From: Candidatus Kouleothrix ribensis
Lineage (GTDB): Bacteria > Chloroflexota > Chloroflexia > Chloroflexales > Roseiflexaceae
DNA: 64,000 bases
Direction: 5' to 3'
NCBI GenBank assembly: GCA_016722075.1
Contig: JADKGW010000001.1
Coordinates: 310,001-374,000, forward strand
Shown: piece after piece, positions 14,105 to 23,471 of the stretch
How the letters are laid out: every line of letters begins with the position of its first letter
Numbering within the stretch: position 1 is the stretch's first letter
Program-made: the position numbers and the translations under genes
The notes under the pieces: model-generated
What the model was told of the DNA's origin: nothing
What the model saw: only the letters and a program-made list of their open reading frames with translations
Database searches by the model: none

Positions 14105-17017
14105 TTATAGCACTTTGGTCACGTCGAGCCAGCCGGGCCGGGCGGTGTTGGCCGCCTCGATCGCCGCCTGGGCACCCAGCACCACCACCAGCCCGCGGTC
14201 GGCCACCAGGTCGAGCGCGTCGGCGAAGGTCTGGAAGTCGGTGGCTGTGGTCGATAGGATCTGCTCGCGGATGCGCTGGCGAATCTCGTCGGTGTCGCCC
14301 ACCAGGTAGCGCACCATCGCAGTGTAGCCCTTCGCATCGGGCAGCTGGTAGGTGTCGACATCGCCGATCGTGCCGATGATGCTGCGGGTCAGCTCAGATT
14401 CGCTTAGCTGCGCTTCGCGTAGGAACGCGCTGGTCTGGTCGTAGACATCGAGCGTGCCGGCCAGGTTGGGGTCGCGGTACGATAGGAAGGTCAGCCCGCC
14501 CGAGCGCTGGTCGAACACGCAGAATCCACCATACGCGCCGCCTTGCACGCGCACCTTCTCCCACAGCCAGGTGGTGCGCAGGTATTTGGTGATCACCGCC
14601 GCCGCGCCGTTTGGCTTGTAGCCCAGCTTGTACAGGTCGGCGCCTTTACCGATGTAGTTCACCTGGCTCGGGATGCTCAGGCCTTCGAACCGCGCGCCTT
14701 GTTGCGGCGACCAGCGCTCGGCCACGGCCGGCGCGCTCGGCAGCGCGCCCAGGAAGCCGGCCAGCTGTGGCTCGAAGCGCGCCCAGCCGGCGGCATCGGC
14801 CGTGATATTGCAGATCAGCGCGCTGCGGTTGACCAGGGTCAGGCGGATCTGCTCGAGCGCGGCCTGCACCGTCGGCCAGTCGGCATCGACGGCCTGGGCC
14901 AGCTTGCGCAGGAAGAACAGGTAGCTCACGCCGCCGATCTGCTCGGCGGCCCAGTCGGCCTCGTTGAAGTTGGCGCGCAGGCGCGTGTTGACAATCGCGT
15001 GGCCGCCCGGCACCAGCCGCGACTCCTGCGCGGCTTTTTCTTCGAGCACGATCTGGCGGAACCGCTCCTGGTTGTCGAGTCGCACGGTCAGCAGGAGATC
15101 ACGCACAATCGCCAGCAGCTCGCCGGCCTGCTCGGGCATGGTTTTGCCGCGCACGAACAGCCATGCCGCCGCTTGCTGCGACCCGCGCACCACCGAAGTC
15201 AGGTGTTGGCTCCAGATCCCGCCGGTGGTACGGCCGATCCGCTGTGAGATCTGCACAAAATCTTCGTCACCGGCGCCCATCTCGATCAGCGCACGGCCGA
15301 ATAGCGTCACATATGGCAGCAGGTCGGCCGGCAGCAGGTGCAAGTCGAGCCCAACGTCGAGGTAGATCACGCCGTTGGTGAACAGATTGTGGTACAGGAT
15401 CTTCGCGCCCAGGTGCTCGGACACAACGATCGGGATGGTTTTGTTCTCGCGCGCCAGGTCGGCCAGTGTCAGGCTGGGGATGCTGGCGAGCGCCTCGGGC
15501 GAATCGGCAGTCTCTTGCGCCCGCCGCAGCGCGCGGGTCTCTTCGGCCAGTGCCGCCAGATCGCCGGGACTCATGCCGGCCCTGGCGCTATTCAGGCGGG
15601 CCTGTTCGGCCTCGGCCTCGCGCCGGGCCAGCTCGGGGTCGGGTGTCAGCACCACGGTGGTGCGATGCGGGTTGTTCAGGAAATAGTGGCCGATCAGGCC
15701 TTCGAAGTAGCGCTCGCCGGCGGCGATGCGCGCCTTGATCGCCGCCAGCGGTGCCTCGAATGCCAGCGGCGCGAGCGGGTCGCGGCCATACAGCCAGCTG
15801 CTGAGCGCGCGCAGCATCAGCGAGATGCCGCGTGGGAACGAGCCGGTGTTGTTCTCGCGCAGGCTGAACTCGACTGTGTTCAGCGCGGCAGCGATCGTCG
15901 GCGCGTCGATGCCATCGTGGGCCAGCCGGGTCAGCGTCTGGATGATCAGCGCCTCGATCGCGTCGGCGTTGGTCGAGTCGATGCCTTTGAGTCCGGTCGA
16001 GAACATGATCTGGCGTAGCGAGTCGACCATGCCGGCGCCGGTCAGGTCTTCGCCCAGGCCCGAGTCGATCAGCGCCTTGCGCAGCGGCGCGGCGGCCGTG
16101 CCGATTAGAATATAGCCCAGAATCCCCAGGCCCAGGTCGGTCTCGATCTCGGTTAGTTCGTCGAGCATCCAGTTGACCGTAATCATGGCCTTCGGCTCGC
16201 CGTCGGCCTGGGTGCCGGCGTAGCTGCGTGCCAGCCGCCGTGGCTCGCTAAAGCGCGGCTGGAGCGTCACAGTCGAGTCGATCGGGCTGCGCTCGAAGGC
16301 GTCCAGGTATTCGCCGAGCAGCTTGAGCCGCTGCGCGGGCGGGTCGTCGCCATAGAAGAACACCCGCGCGTTCGAGGGGTGGTAGAAATCGCGGTGGAAT
16401 GCCACAAACTGCTCGAAGGTCAGGTCGAGGATATGCGCCGGGTTGCCGCCCGAGTCGACGCCATAGGTGGTGTCGGGAAACAGCGACTGCTGCGACTGCT
16501 CGCTCAGCACGCTGTCGGGCGACGAGTAGACCCCCTTCATCTCGTTGTACACCACGCCCTTGTAGCTCAGCACGCCGTCGGGCGCATCAAGCTCGTAGTG
16601 CCAGCCCTCTTGCTGGAGCACCTGGGGCGTCAGGCGCGGGTAGAATACTGCGTCGAGGTATACATCGATCAGGTTGTAGAAATCCTGAGTATTCTGGCTG
16701 GCGACCGGGTAGCAGGTCTTGTCGGGGTAGGTGAACGCGTTAATAAATGTCTGGAGCGAGCCTTTGATCAGCTCGACGAACGGCTCTTTGACCGGGTATT
16801 TGCGCGAGCCGCATAGCACCGAGTGCTCGAGGATATGCGCTACGCCGGTTGAATCGGATGGCGGTGTGCGAAAGGTAATCCCAAATACTTTGTTCTCGTC
16901 GTCGTTCTGGAGCGACAGCACCTCGGCGCCAGTTTTGATATGCCGGTACAGCTGCGCCAGGGTCTTCAGCTCGGGGATGGCTTGCTCGTGCAGCAACTCG
17001 AACCCATTAATCGTCAT
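14105..17017 (-). CDS. M16C metalloprotease, presequence-protease (PreP) type
   Basis: A 970-residue zinc peptidase that degrades short unstructured peptides inside a closed chamber. The inverted zinc motif is HILEH (H61, E64, H65), with SVLCGSRKYPVKEPFVEL next to it and the distal glutamate in KGVVYNEMKG (about 159), all typical of M16C. Four M16 domains with the long helical linker fit the size (PreP is about 950-1000). There is no signal peptide, so it is probably cytoplasmic. Start: the ATG seven bases after GAGGG; a GTG two codons earlier is also in frame but too close to the site. The 5' side is a gap with a dispersed palindrome element. Confidence 0.95.
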   Translation of the reverse strand: MTINGFELLHEQAIPELKTLAQLYRHIKTGAEVLSLQNDDENKVFGITFRTPPSDSTGVAHILEHSVLCGSRKYPVKEPFVELIKGSLQTFINAFTYPDKTCYPVASQNTQDFYNLIDVYLDAVFYPRLTPQVLQQEGWHYELDAPDGVLSYKGVVYNEMKGVYSSPDSVLSEQSQQSLFPDTTYGVDSGGNPAHILDLTFEQFVAFHRDFYHPSNARVFFYGDDPPAQRLKLLGEYLDAFERSPIDSTVTLQPRFSEPRRLARSYAGTQADGEPKAMITVNWMLDELTEIETDLGLGILGYILIGTAAAPLRKALIDSGLGEDLTGAGMVDSLRQIMFSTGLKGIDSTNADAIEALIIQTLTRLAHDGIDAPTIAAALNTVEFSLRENNTGSFPRGISLMLRALSSWLYGRDPLAPLAFEAPLAAIKARIAAGERYFEGLIGHYFLNNPHRTTVVLTPDPELARREAEAEQARLNSARAGMSPGDLAALAEETRALRRAQETADSPEALASIPSLTLADLARENKTIPIVVSEHLGAKILYHNLFTNGVIYLDVGLDLHLLPADLLPYVTLFGRALIEMGAGDEDFVQISQRIGRTTGGIWSQHLTSVVRGSQQAAAWLFVRGKTMPEQAGELLAIVRDLLLTVRLDNQERFRQIVLEEKAAQESRLVPGGHAIVNTRLRANFNEADWAAEQIGGVSYLFFLRKLAQAVDADWPTVQAALEQIRLTLVNRSALICNITADAAGWARFEPQLAGFLGALPSAPAVAERWSPQQGARFEGLSIPSQVNYIGKGADLYKLGYKPNGAAAVITKYLRTTWLWEKVRVQGGAYGGFCVFDQRSGGLTFLSYRDPNLAGTLDVYDQTSAFLREAQLSESELTRSIIGTIGDVDTYQLPDAKGYTAMVRYLVGDTDEIRQRIREQILSTTATDFQTFADALDLVADRGLVVVLGAQAAIEAANTARPGWLDVTKVL

Positions 17018-17040
17018 AATCACACCCTCGTCGTCTCAAT

Positions 17041-17137
17041 TACAGGACTTGCGCAGTCGGCGTGTTTGCCTTCGGCAGAGCGGTACGTTTCGCTTAAGGT
17101 GCGCCGATTGTGGCGCGGAGCGCCACAATCGGCGCAC
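17041..17137 (+). repeat. Dispersed leader/palindrome element, copy 1
   Basis: The leader TACAGGACTTGCGCAGTCGG and TTGCCTTCGGCAGAGCGGTA is followed 14 bases later by an 18-bp perfect hairpin: arm 17099-17116 (GTGCGCCGATTGTGGCGC), three-base loop GGA, arm 17120-17137. The tip GCGC-GGA-GCGC is the reverse complement of the tip in copies 2 and 3. It lies between two minus-strand genes (sensor kinase and M16C protease). Confidence 0.8.
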
Positions 17138-17302
17138 AAGAAGATAGTAGAAGCGTACAAGCGCTGGCTGCGTACGTTGTGCCAATCACCGGATTCATGC
17201 GTGGCGGGCGCGTCAGCGCGGCCCTATTGTACCAGATTGTGGGGTGGTGCTGCGGTGGTGCGCCAGGCTAGAAGGCAAATCGGGGAGCCGGTGCGGCGCG
17301 CC

Positions 17303-19681
17303 TCAGGCACGCGCCAGCAGCTGCCGGTCGTCGTCGACGCGCTGATTCTCGGTCGCAATCGGCAGCGTGAAGTGGAAGGCCGAACCCTGCTTATAGATGC
17401 TCTCGAACCAGATCTGGCCACCCATCAGCTCGACCAACGATCGTGTGATCGCCAGGCCCAGGCCGGTGCCCGAGGCCGCGCGGGCGTGCGGGTCATCCGA
17501 GCGGAAGAAGTACTCGAACACCCTGGGCTGATCGGCCTCGCTGATGCCGATCCCGGTGTCGCGCACCACGATATGCAGCATCTCGTGGCCGGGCCGCGCC
17601 CCGCCGCAGTCGTTGCACTGCGAGGCGGTGATCGAAATGCTGCCGCCGTTAGGGGTATACTTATTTGCGTTGTTCAGCAGATTCGAGAGGATCTGTGTAA
17701 CGCGCACCTCGTCGGCCCAGACCGGCGGCAGATCCGGCTGGAGGTGTAGGTCGAGCATTTGCGACTTGCGCTCGAGCTGGCCGTGCGCCGAGATCACCAC
17801 GCCGTCGAGCAGCTCGATCAGCGAAATGCTGGTGAACTTGAGCCGCAGCCGGCCCGACTCAATCCGCGCCGTATCGAGCAGATCCGATACGAGCGTGGTC
17901 ATGAAATCGATGTTGGTGCGCACTGTATCGATGATCTCGGTCTGATCGGCGCTCAGCGGCCCGGCCGCCCCGACCTTCAGCAGGTCGATATAGCCGCGCA
18001 TCGAGGTCATCGGGTTGCGCAGCTCGTGCGAGATGAACGAGATGAATTCGGTTTTGGCGCGGTTGGCGGCCTCGGCCAGATCTTTGGCCTTCAGCAGCTG
18101 GTCGGCCAGGCTGCGCTGCTCGTCGTAGAGCATCTGCACCGACGCGAACAGCCGGGCGTTGTCGATCGCCAGCGCGGCCAGCTGCCCAAGCCGGCTGAGC
18201 ACCGTCAGCTCTTCATCGGTAAACAGGTGCCCGGCCTGATTGTAGGCCAGCCCGAGCACGCCGATCACGCTTGTATCGGAATGTAACGGAATAGCCACTA
18301 CCGAACCTAGCTCGAGCGGCGCGAAATCGCTCAGGCGGTGCTCCCAGGTGCTGTAGTTATCGACCGTCATCGATTTGCCGTGTGTCCACACCAGCCCAAC
18401 CAGGCATTCGCTCGGTTTGAGCTGGTAGCCGCGTGAGCTGGCGAAGCGACCAATGCCAACCTCGGCCACGAGCGTGTGCGTATCGGGCTGATAGGTGAAT
18501 AGGAAGCCATTTGGCGCGTCGAGGATCTGGCTGGCACGCTCGACGATCGTCTCGAGCACGGTGGCAAGATCGAGGCGGTTGACCAGGCCAAGCGCGGTGT
18601 CGTGCAGCGCGACCAGGTATTCATTCTGGCGCAGCAGTACCTTCTCGGCCTGCTTGCGCTCGGTGATATCGCGCAGCACGATCAGGCGGCCGCTCGGGCC
18701 ACCGCGCCGGTCGATGATCGGCGTGATGCGCAGATCGTAGGAGGCAGGGCCTTGGGCGCTGTCGATCGTGATCTCGGCCCGCGCATCTTGCACGTCGCGG
18801 TAGGTCTCGACCAGGTGTGGCCAGCTGGCAAACGCATCACCGGCCAGCTGGCCGATCGCACGATTATCGTTCCAGCCCACGATCGCCCGCGCGGCCGGGT
18901 TAAGGTCGACGATCCGGTTCTGCCCGTTCAGCACAATCACGCCATCGCTCATACGCTCGAGCACCGCGTCGCGCGCCACCGGCACAATATCGAGCAGGTG
19001 CGAGCGCAGCAGGCTCCAGCCAAACGTCAGGCCGGTGATCGTGAACGCGAATGGGGTTAGATCGAGCCGCACGGCCGGCCCGAGGCCGATCAGGTACAGC
19101 GCATTGCCAAGCCAGGGCGCGAAGGCGCCGATCAGCAGCGGCACCGCCTGCTCGCGGTAGAGGTGCGACGAGCTGGTGATCTTGCGCACCAGCATGCCGG
19201 TAGCCAGCAGCATCAGCAGGTATGAATAGCCGGTATGCACCCAGAAGGCCGAGCCATACGTCACGCGTAGCACCGCAATCGCGCCACTACTGTCGATCTG
19301 CAGGGCGCGCCAGATCAACCTATGCGCCTCGTTCGTCCACACCAGTGCCAGCACCAGCAGCGGCAGCGCCGCCAAGGCCCCGATGGTTCGGCGCGTCAGC
19401 CAGCGCTCGCGCCCGGTGTATTCTAGCGCGAACACCAGCCATGTCAGCGGCACAAACACGATCGCAAGATACTCGATCTTGCCCCAGAGGATCTTGGCCG
19501 CCAGCCCAGGCACGTATAGCTCGAGCGCGTACCCAACCGACCAGAGGGCTACGCTGCTCATCAGCACGGCAAACGGCAACGCACCTGGTGCGGGCCGGCG
19601 GCGCCATGCGGCGGCCGCGATGACGGCCGACACCAAGCCCGCGAGCACGAGCGGAGCAACATACTGGATCGTGACATCCAT
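17303..19681 (-). CDS. 7TM-PAS-GAF sensor histidine kinase
   Basis: A 792-residue membrane kinase. About seven hydrophobic helices in the first 230 residues match the histidine-kinase N-terminal 7TM domain (motif GKIEYLAIVFVPLTWLVFALEYT). A PAS domain (VLERMSDGVIVLNGQNRIVDLNP), a GAF domain (LATVLETIVERASQILD to AIDNARLFASV), then HisKA with phospho-acceptor SHELRNP and an HATPase with NLLNNANKYTP, DTGIGIS and GTGLGL follow. It would sense a membrane or extracellular cue and phosphorylate a partner regulator. No response regulator is adjacent, so it is an orphan here. Start: ATG after AAGGTG; a GTG two codons upstream overlaps that site. A candidate divergent promoter region separates it from the amidase. 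Confidence 0.95.
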   Translation of the reverse strand: MDVTIQYVAPLVLAGLVSAVIAAAAWRRRPAPGALPFAVLMSSVALWSVGYALELYVPGLAAKILWGKIEYLAIVFVPLTWLVFALEYTGRERWLTRRTIGALAALPLLVLALVWTNEAHRLIWRALQIDSSGAIAVLRVTYGSAFWVHTGYSYLLMLLATGMLVRKITSSSHLYREQAVPLLIGAFAPWLGNALYLIGLGPAVRLDLTPFAFTITGLTFGWSLLRSHLLDIVPVARDAVLERMSDGVIVLNGQNRIVDLNPAARAIVGWNDNRAIGQLAGDAFASWPHLVETYRDVQDARAEITIDSAQGPASYDLRITPIIDRRGGPSGRLIVLRDITERKQAEKVLLRQNEYLVALHDTALGLVNRLDLATVLETIVERASQILDAPNGFLFTYQPDTHTLVAEVGIGRFASSRGYQLKPSECLVGLVWTHGKSMTVDNYSTWEHRLSDFAPLELGSVVAIPLHSDTSVIGVLGLAYNQAGHLFTDEELTVLSRLGQLAALAIDNARLFASVQMLYDEQRSLADQLLKAKDLAEAANRAKTEFISFISHELRNPMTSMRGYIDLLKVGAAGPLSADQTEIIDTVRTNIDFMTTLVSDLLDTARIESGRLRLKFTSISLIELLDGVVISAHGQLERKSQMLDLHLQPDLPPVWADEVRVTQILSNLLNNANKYTPNGGSISITASQCNDCGGARPGHEMLHIVVRDTGIGISEADQPRVFEYFFRSDDPHARAASGTGLGLAITRSLVELMGGQIWFESIYKQGSAFHFTLPIATENQRVDDDRQLLARA

Positions 19682-19846
19682 GGGCACCTTGGAATCTTAT
19701 CAAACTATGCCGGCATAGGGCGACGCCCCACGGCAACGGCATGATCTGGGCGGTACAGGTTCGCTGCTGAAGGAATACGCCATATCTGGCCGCTAGATTG
19801 GGTAATCGTGGGTGTGTACACGAGCCAAGACGCCAGTTCGCGCAAT

Positions 19847-19878
19847 TTGTCACACATACGCGGCGCTATGCTTATAAT
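19847..19878 (+). promoter_or_regulatory. Candidate promoter for the amidase gene
   Basis: A perfect TATAAT (19873-19878) stands 92 bases before the amidase start, with TTGTCA 20 bases upstream of it. The spacer is longer than ideal. A second TATACT-like box occurs near 19909. Confidence 0.35.
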
Positions 19879-19970
19879 ACACCAGAAATGGCCGCGCGTC
19901 AGCATGCTATACTGGCCATACCTGGGGGTAATTTCTAGTTTTGCGGATCCGGCTCACGATGAGGAATCGT

Positions 19971-21386
19971 ATGCAGGCTGCTGAGCTCTGTTTTCTGACT
20001 GCCGCCGAGCTGGCTCGGCACATACGCACGCGTGCGATCTCGGCCCGCGAGCTGATCGAGGCGCATCTCACCCAGATCGAGCGCACCAACCCACGCGTCA
20101 ACGCGATCGTGACGCTGCTGCCCGAGCGCGCGCTGGCGCAGGCCGCAGCGGCTGATGCGGCGCTGGCGCGCGGCGAGCCGCTCGGCCCGCTGCACGGCCT
20201 GCCGATCGCGCACAAAGACCTGGTGCGCACACGCGGCGTACGCACCACCTTCGGATCGCCAATCTACCGCGATTACGTGCCCGACGCCGATGATCTGATC
20301 GTCGAGCGGCTGCGCGCGGCCGGCGCGATCATGATCGGCAAGACCAACACGCCCGAATTTGGCGCCGGCTCGCAGACGTTCAACCCGGTGTTTGGGGCCA
20401 CGTGCAATCCCTACGACACCAGCAAGACATGCGGGGGCAGTAGTGGCGGCGCGGCGGTGGCGGTGGCCTGTGGCATGCTGCCGATCGCCGATGGCAGCGA
20501 TACAGGTGGCTCGCTGCGCAACCCGGCCGGCTACTGCAACGTGGTCGGGCTGCGCCCCTCGGCCGGGCGCGTGCCGCGCTACCCGGCTGGCATGGCCTGG
20601 TCGTCGCTGTCGGTGGATGGCCCGATCGCACGGACGGTGCAGGACGTGGCGCTGTTGCTGAGCGCGATGGCGGGGCCAGATTCGCGCGTGCCGATCGCAA
20701 TCGCCACGCCCGGCAGTGTGTTCGCGCGCCCGCTCGAGCGCGACTTCCGCGGCGTACGGGTGGCCTGGAGCCGCGACCTGGGTGGGCTGCCGGTCGACCC
20801 GCGCGTCACGGCGGTGCTCGAGCGCCAGCGCCCGACGCTCGAGGCGCTCGGCTGCGTGGTTGAGCCGGCCGACCCCGACTTCAGCGATGCCGACGAAGTG
20901 TTCAAGATCGTGCGGGCGTGGAACATCGAGAGCAGCCATGGCCACGAGCTGGACATGTACCGGCACCTGATCAAAGACACGGTGATCTGGAATATCGAAG
21001 CGGGGCGCCAGCTGAGTGGGCCGCAGATTGCGTGGGCCGAGCGCAAGCGTACGGAGCTATACCAGCGCATGCACGCGTTCCTCTCAACCTACGAGTTCCT
21101 GGCGCTGCCGGTGAGCCAGGTGCCGCCGTTCGCGATCGATCAGCCGTACGTAACCGCGATTGAAGGTGTGACCCTGGAGACCTATATCGACTGGATGCGC
21201 TCGTGCTACTACATCAGCGCCACCGGGCTGCCGGCGATCAGCGTGCCGTGCGGCTTTACGCCCGAGGGGTTGCCGGTGGGCCTGCAGATTGTCGGGCGGC
21301 ACCAGGACGAGTTTGGCCTGCTACAGCTGGCATATGCCTTCGAGCAGGCCACCGGGTTTGGGCGCCAGCGGCCGCCGGGGCTGTAG
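19971..21386 (+). CDS. Amidase-signature family hydrolase
   Basis: A 471-residue amidase of the GatA/AtzF/FAAH superfamily, hydrolysing a carboxamide through a Ser-cisSer-Lys triad. Lys82 lies in IAHKDL, the cis-serine in CGGSSGGAAVAVA (155-167), and the nucleophile is S181 in SDTGGSLRNPA. The C-terminal half has the usual PAGMAWSSLSVDGPIARTVQD. There are no gatB/gatC genes nearby, so a tRNA amidotransferase role is unlikely; the small-molecule substrate is not predictable. The start ATG follows GAGGA by five bases; a second ATG 12 bases earlier has no site. Full length. Confidence 0.93.
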   Translation: MQAAELCFLTAAELARHIRTRAISARELIEAHLTQIERTNPRVNAIVTLLPERALAQAAAADAALARGEPLGPLHGLPIAHKDLVRTRGVRTTFGSPIYRDYVPDADDLIVERLRAAGAIMIGKTNTPEFGAGSQTFNPVFGATCNPYDTSKTCGGSSGGAAVAVACGMLPIADGSDTGGSLRNPAGYCNVVGLRPSAGRVPRYPAGMAWSSLSVDGPIARTVQDVALLLSAMAGPDSRVPIAIATPGSVFARPLERDFRGVRVAWSRDLGGLPVDPRVTAVLERQRPTLEALGCVVEPADPDFSDADEVFKIVRAWNIESSHGHELDMYRHLIKDTVIWNIEAGRQLSGPQIAWAERKRTELYQRMHAFLSTYEFLALPVSQVPPFAIDQPYVTAIEGVTLETYIDWMRSCYYISATGLPAISVPCGFTPEGLPVGLQIVGRHQDEFGLLQLAYAFEQATGFGRQRPPGL

Positions 21387-21410
21387 CCGCTGCGATCTGC
21401 ACACGCCGGG

Positions 21411-22073
21411 TTATCGGCTGCGCGTCACGCCGGCACGCGCGCAATACGCAGCCAGTGGGCAGCTGCTACAGCGCGGTGAGGTCGGGTGGCAGATATTCTG
21501 GCCGAGTGTCACCAGCAGGCCGTTGATCGGGATCCAGTGTTGGTGCGGCAGCTTGGCCCGCAGTGCAAACTCGGTTGCCTCAGGATCGGGCGTTTGCACA
21601 TAGCCCCAGCGGTTGCAGATCCGGTGAACATGCGTATCGACGCAGATGCCGGGCAAGCCGTAGCCGGCGGTCAGCACCAGGTTGGCGGTCTTGCGGCCGA
21701 CACCAGGCAGCGCCAGTAGCGCGTCGAGGTCGGCCGGCACCTGGCCACCGTAGCGCTCGAGCAGCAGCGCGCACACCGCCCGGATGGTGCGCGCCTTGGT
21801 GTGGTAGAAGCCAACCGGGTAGATCAGCCGGGCGATCTGTTCCTCGTCGAGCGCCAGCATCGCCGCAGGCGTATCGGCGGCCGCGAACAGCCGTGGCGCC
21901 ACCACTGCGGTGAGCGTGTCTTTGGTGCGCAGGCTCAGGATCGTAGCGATCAGCACATGGAAGGGCGTCTGCTGCTGGGCGCCCATGGCCTCGATCAGCG
22001 GCTGCTGGTAGCGCGGCATCGCTTCGTGCAAGATCGCCATTACCGTGTCGATATTGAAACCGGGCAGTGTCAT
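21411..22073 (-). CDS. nth: Endonuclease III (base-excision DNA glycosylase/AP lyase)
   Basis: A 220-residue DNA glycosylase that removes oxidised pyrimidines and cuts the abasic site. The helix-hairpin-helix is LPGVGRKTA with the catalytic Lys128; the catalytic Asp146 lies in CVDTHVHRICNRWG; the 4Fe-4S cluster cysteines are C195, C202, C205 and C211 in the canonical C-x6-C-x2-C-x5-C spacing. It is convergent with the amidase gene (24-base gap). The ATG has no clear Shine-Dalgarno; a TTG two codons upstream is also in frame. Length matches E. coli Nth (211). Confidence 0.96.
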   Translation of the reverse strand: MTLPGFNIDTVMAILHEAMPRYQQPLIEAMGAQQQTPFHVLIATILSLRTKDTLTAVVAPRLFAAADTPAAMLALDEEQIARLIYPVGFYHTKARTIRAVCALLLERYGGQVPADLDALLALPGVGRKTANLVLTAGYGLPGICVDTHVHRICNRWGYVQTPDPEATEFALRAKLPHQHWIPINGLLVTLGQNICHPTSPRCSSCPLAAYCARAGVTRSR

Positions 22074-22193
22074 ACACAATTCGCTTGATTATAGCGTGGC
22101 CAAATACAGGCTGCCTTGCTGGCCCGCGGCGCCACGCAGGATAGTATACAGGATCTGGGCCGCCCGGCCGCGCCCCAGGCCGAGATTCGAACC

Positions 22194-23300
22194 ATGCATA
22201 TTTTGCAGATCTATAAAGATTACGCCCCGGTGCTGGGCGGCATCGAGAACCATGTGCGCGACCTGGGCGAGGGCCTGGCGGCGCGCGGCCACCGCGTGAC
22301 CGTGCTGGTCACCAGCCTCGATCGCCGCACATTGATCGAGCGGCCGCAGCCGGGGCTGACGGTGATCAAGGCCGCGCGTACACTGCACCTGGCCTCGACA
22401 CCGCTGAGCCTGGCCATGCTGCAGCTGGCCCGTACACAGCGGCCCGACCTGGTTCACCTGCATTTCCCCTACCCGCCCGGCGACCTGGTGTACTGGCAGA
22501 TGCCTGTGCGGGCGCCGCTGGTGCTGACCTACCACAGCGATATTGTGCGCCAGCAAAACCTGCTGCGGCTATACCGGCCGCTGATGGAGCTGACACTGCG
22601 CCGCGCCGCGCGCATCCTGCCCACCAGCCCGAACTACATGGTCTCGTCGCCGTTTCTGCGCCGGCACGCCGCGCGCTGTAGCGTGGTGCCGCTGGGCATC
22701 GATACCGCGCGCTTCGCGTATGCCGACGCGCACCAGGCTGCGGCGACACGCGCACGCTACGGCGCGCCGCTGCTGCTGTTTGTCGGGCGGCTGCGCTACT
22801 ACAAGGGCCTGCACGTGCTGCTCGAGGCCATGCCCTCGGTGCGCGCCGAGCTGCTGATCGGCGGCAGCGGCCCCGAGCGTGAGCGGCTGGTGGCCCAGGC
22901 CGCCCGGCTGGGGGTTGCGGCGCGGGTGCATTTTCTGGGCGACGTGCCCGACGCCGATCTGCCGGGGCTGTACCACGCGGCCGACCTGTTTGTGATGCCG
23001 GCACATCTGCGGGCCGAGGCGCTTGGGCTGGCGCAGATCGAGGCGCTGGCCAGCGGCCTGCCGTGCGTCAGCACCGAGCTAGGCACCGGCACCAGCTTTG
23101 CCAATTTACACGGCGTCACCGGCCTGGTGGTGCCGCCCGGCGACGCGCGCGCGCTGGCTGTGGCGATCAACGCGCTGCTGGCCGACCCGGCGCTGCGCCA
23201 GGGCTATGGCGCGGCCGGGCGCCGCCGCGCCGCCGAGCTGTTCGCGCTGCCGCGCATGCTCGACCGGATCGAGACTGTCTATCGCGAGGTGTTGACATAA
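22194..23300 (+). CDS. GT4-type glycosyltransferase
   Basis: A 368-residue GT-B fold enzyme that transfers a sugar from a nucleotide donor. The N-terminal domain starts MHILQIYKDYAPVLGGIENHVRDLGEGLAARGH, the glycine-rich GT4 opening. The C-terminal donor domain has LLFVGRLRYYKGLHVLLEAM and the EX7E region RAEALGLAQIEALASGLPCV (here the first E lies in RAEALGL). GSGPERERL is the usual nucleotide-loop. Acceptor and sugar are unknown; envelope glycan or glycolipid synthesis is the common role. Start: the ATG that begins the fold; upstream in-frame sequence lacks a site. The metalloprotease-like gene follows at 171 bases. Confidence 0.93.
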   Translation: MHILQIYKDYAPVLGGIENHVRDLGEGLAARGHRVTVLVTSLDRRTLIERPQPGLTVIKAARTLHLASTPLSLAMLQLARTQRPDLVHLHFPYPPGDLVYWQMPVRAPLVLTYHSDIVRQQNLLRLYRPLMELTLRRAARILPTSPNYMVSSPFLRRHAARCSVVPLGIDTARFAYADAHQAAATRARYGAPLLLFVGRLRYYKGLHVLLEAMPSVRAELLIGGSGPERERLVAQAARLGVAARVHFLGDVPDADLPGLYHAADLFVMPAHLRAEALGLAQIEALASGLPCVSTELGTGTSFANLHGVTGLVVPPGDARALAVAINALLADPALRQGYGAAGRRRAAELFALPRMLDRIETVYREVLT

Positions 23301-23471
23301 TGTTCCTGGTGTGTCATCCCGTGCCCCACGCTGGTGAACACAGCTTGCCCCTTTCGACAAAGAAACGCATATCTTTTTGGCGCATCCTCTATTATACTGA
23401 GAGTGCCCTTGCACAGGGCGCCTGCACCTAACGGCGACAATGTTGCCCACTATACCAATGGAGCCAGCCAT

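Noticed and set aside
22171..22194. GGTTCGAATC on the minus strand as a tRNA T-arm
   Set aside because: The bases flanking the loop (CATGG and CTCGG) do not pair, and no acceptor, D-arm or anticodon arm could be found. It is upstream of the glycosyltransferase start.
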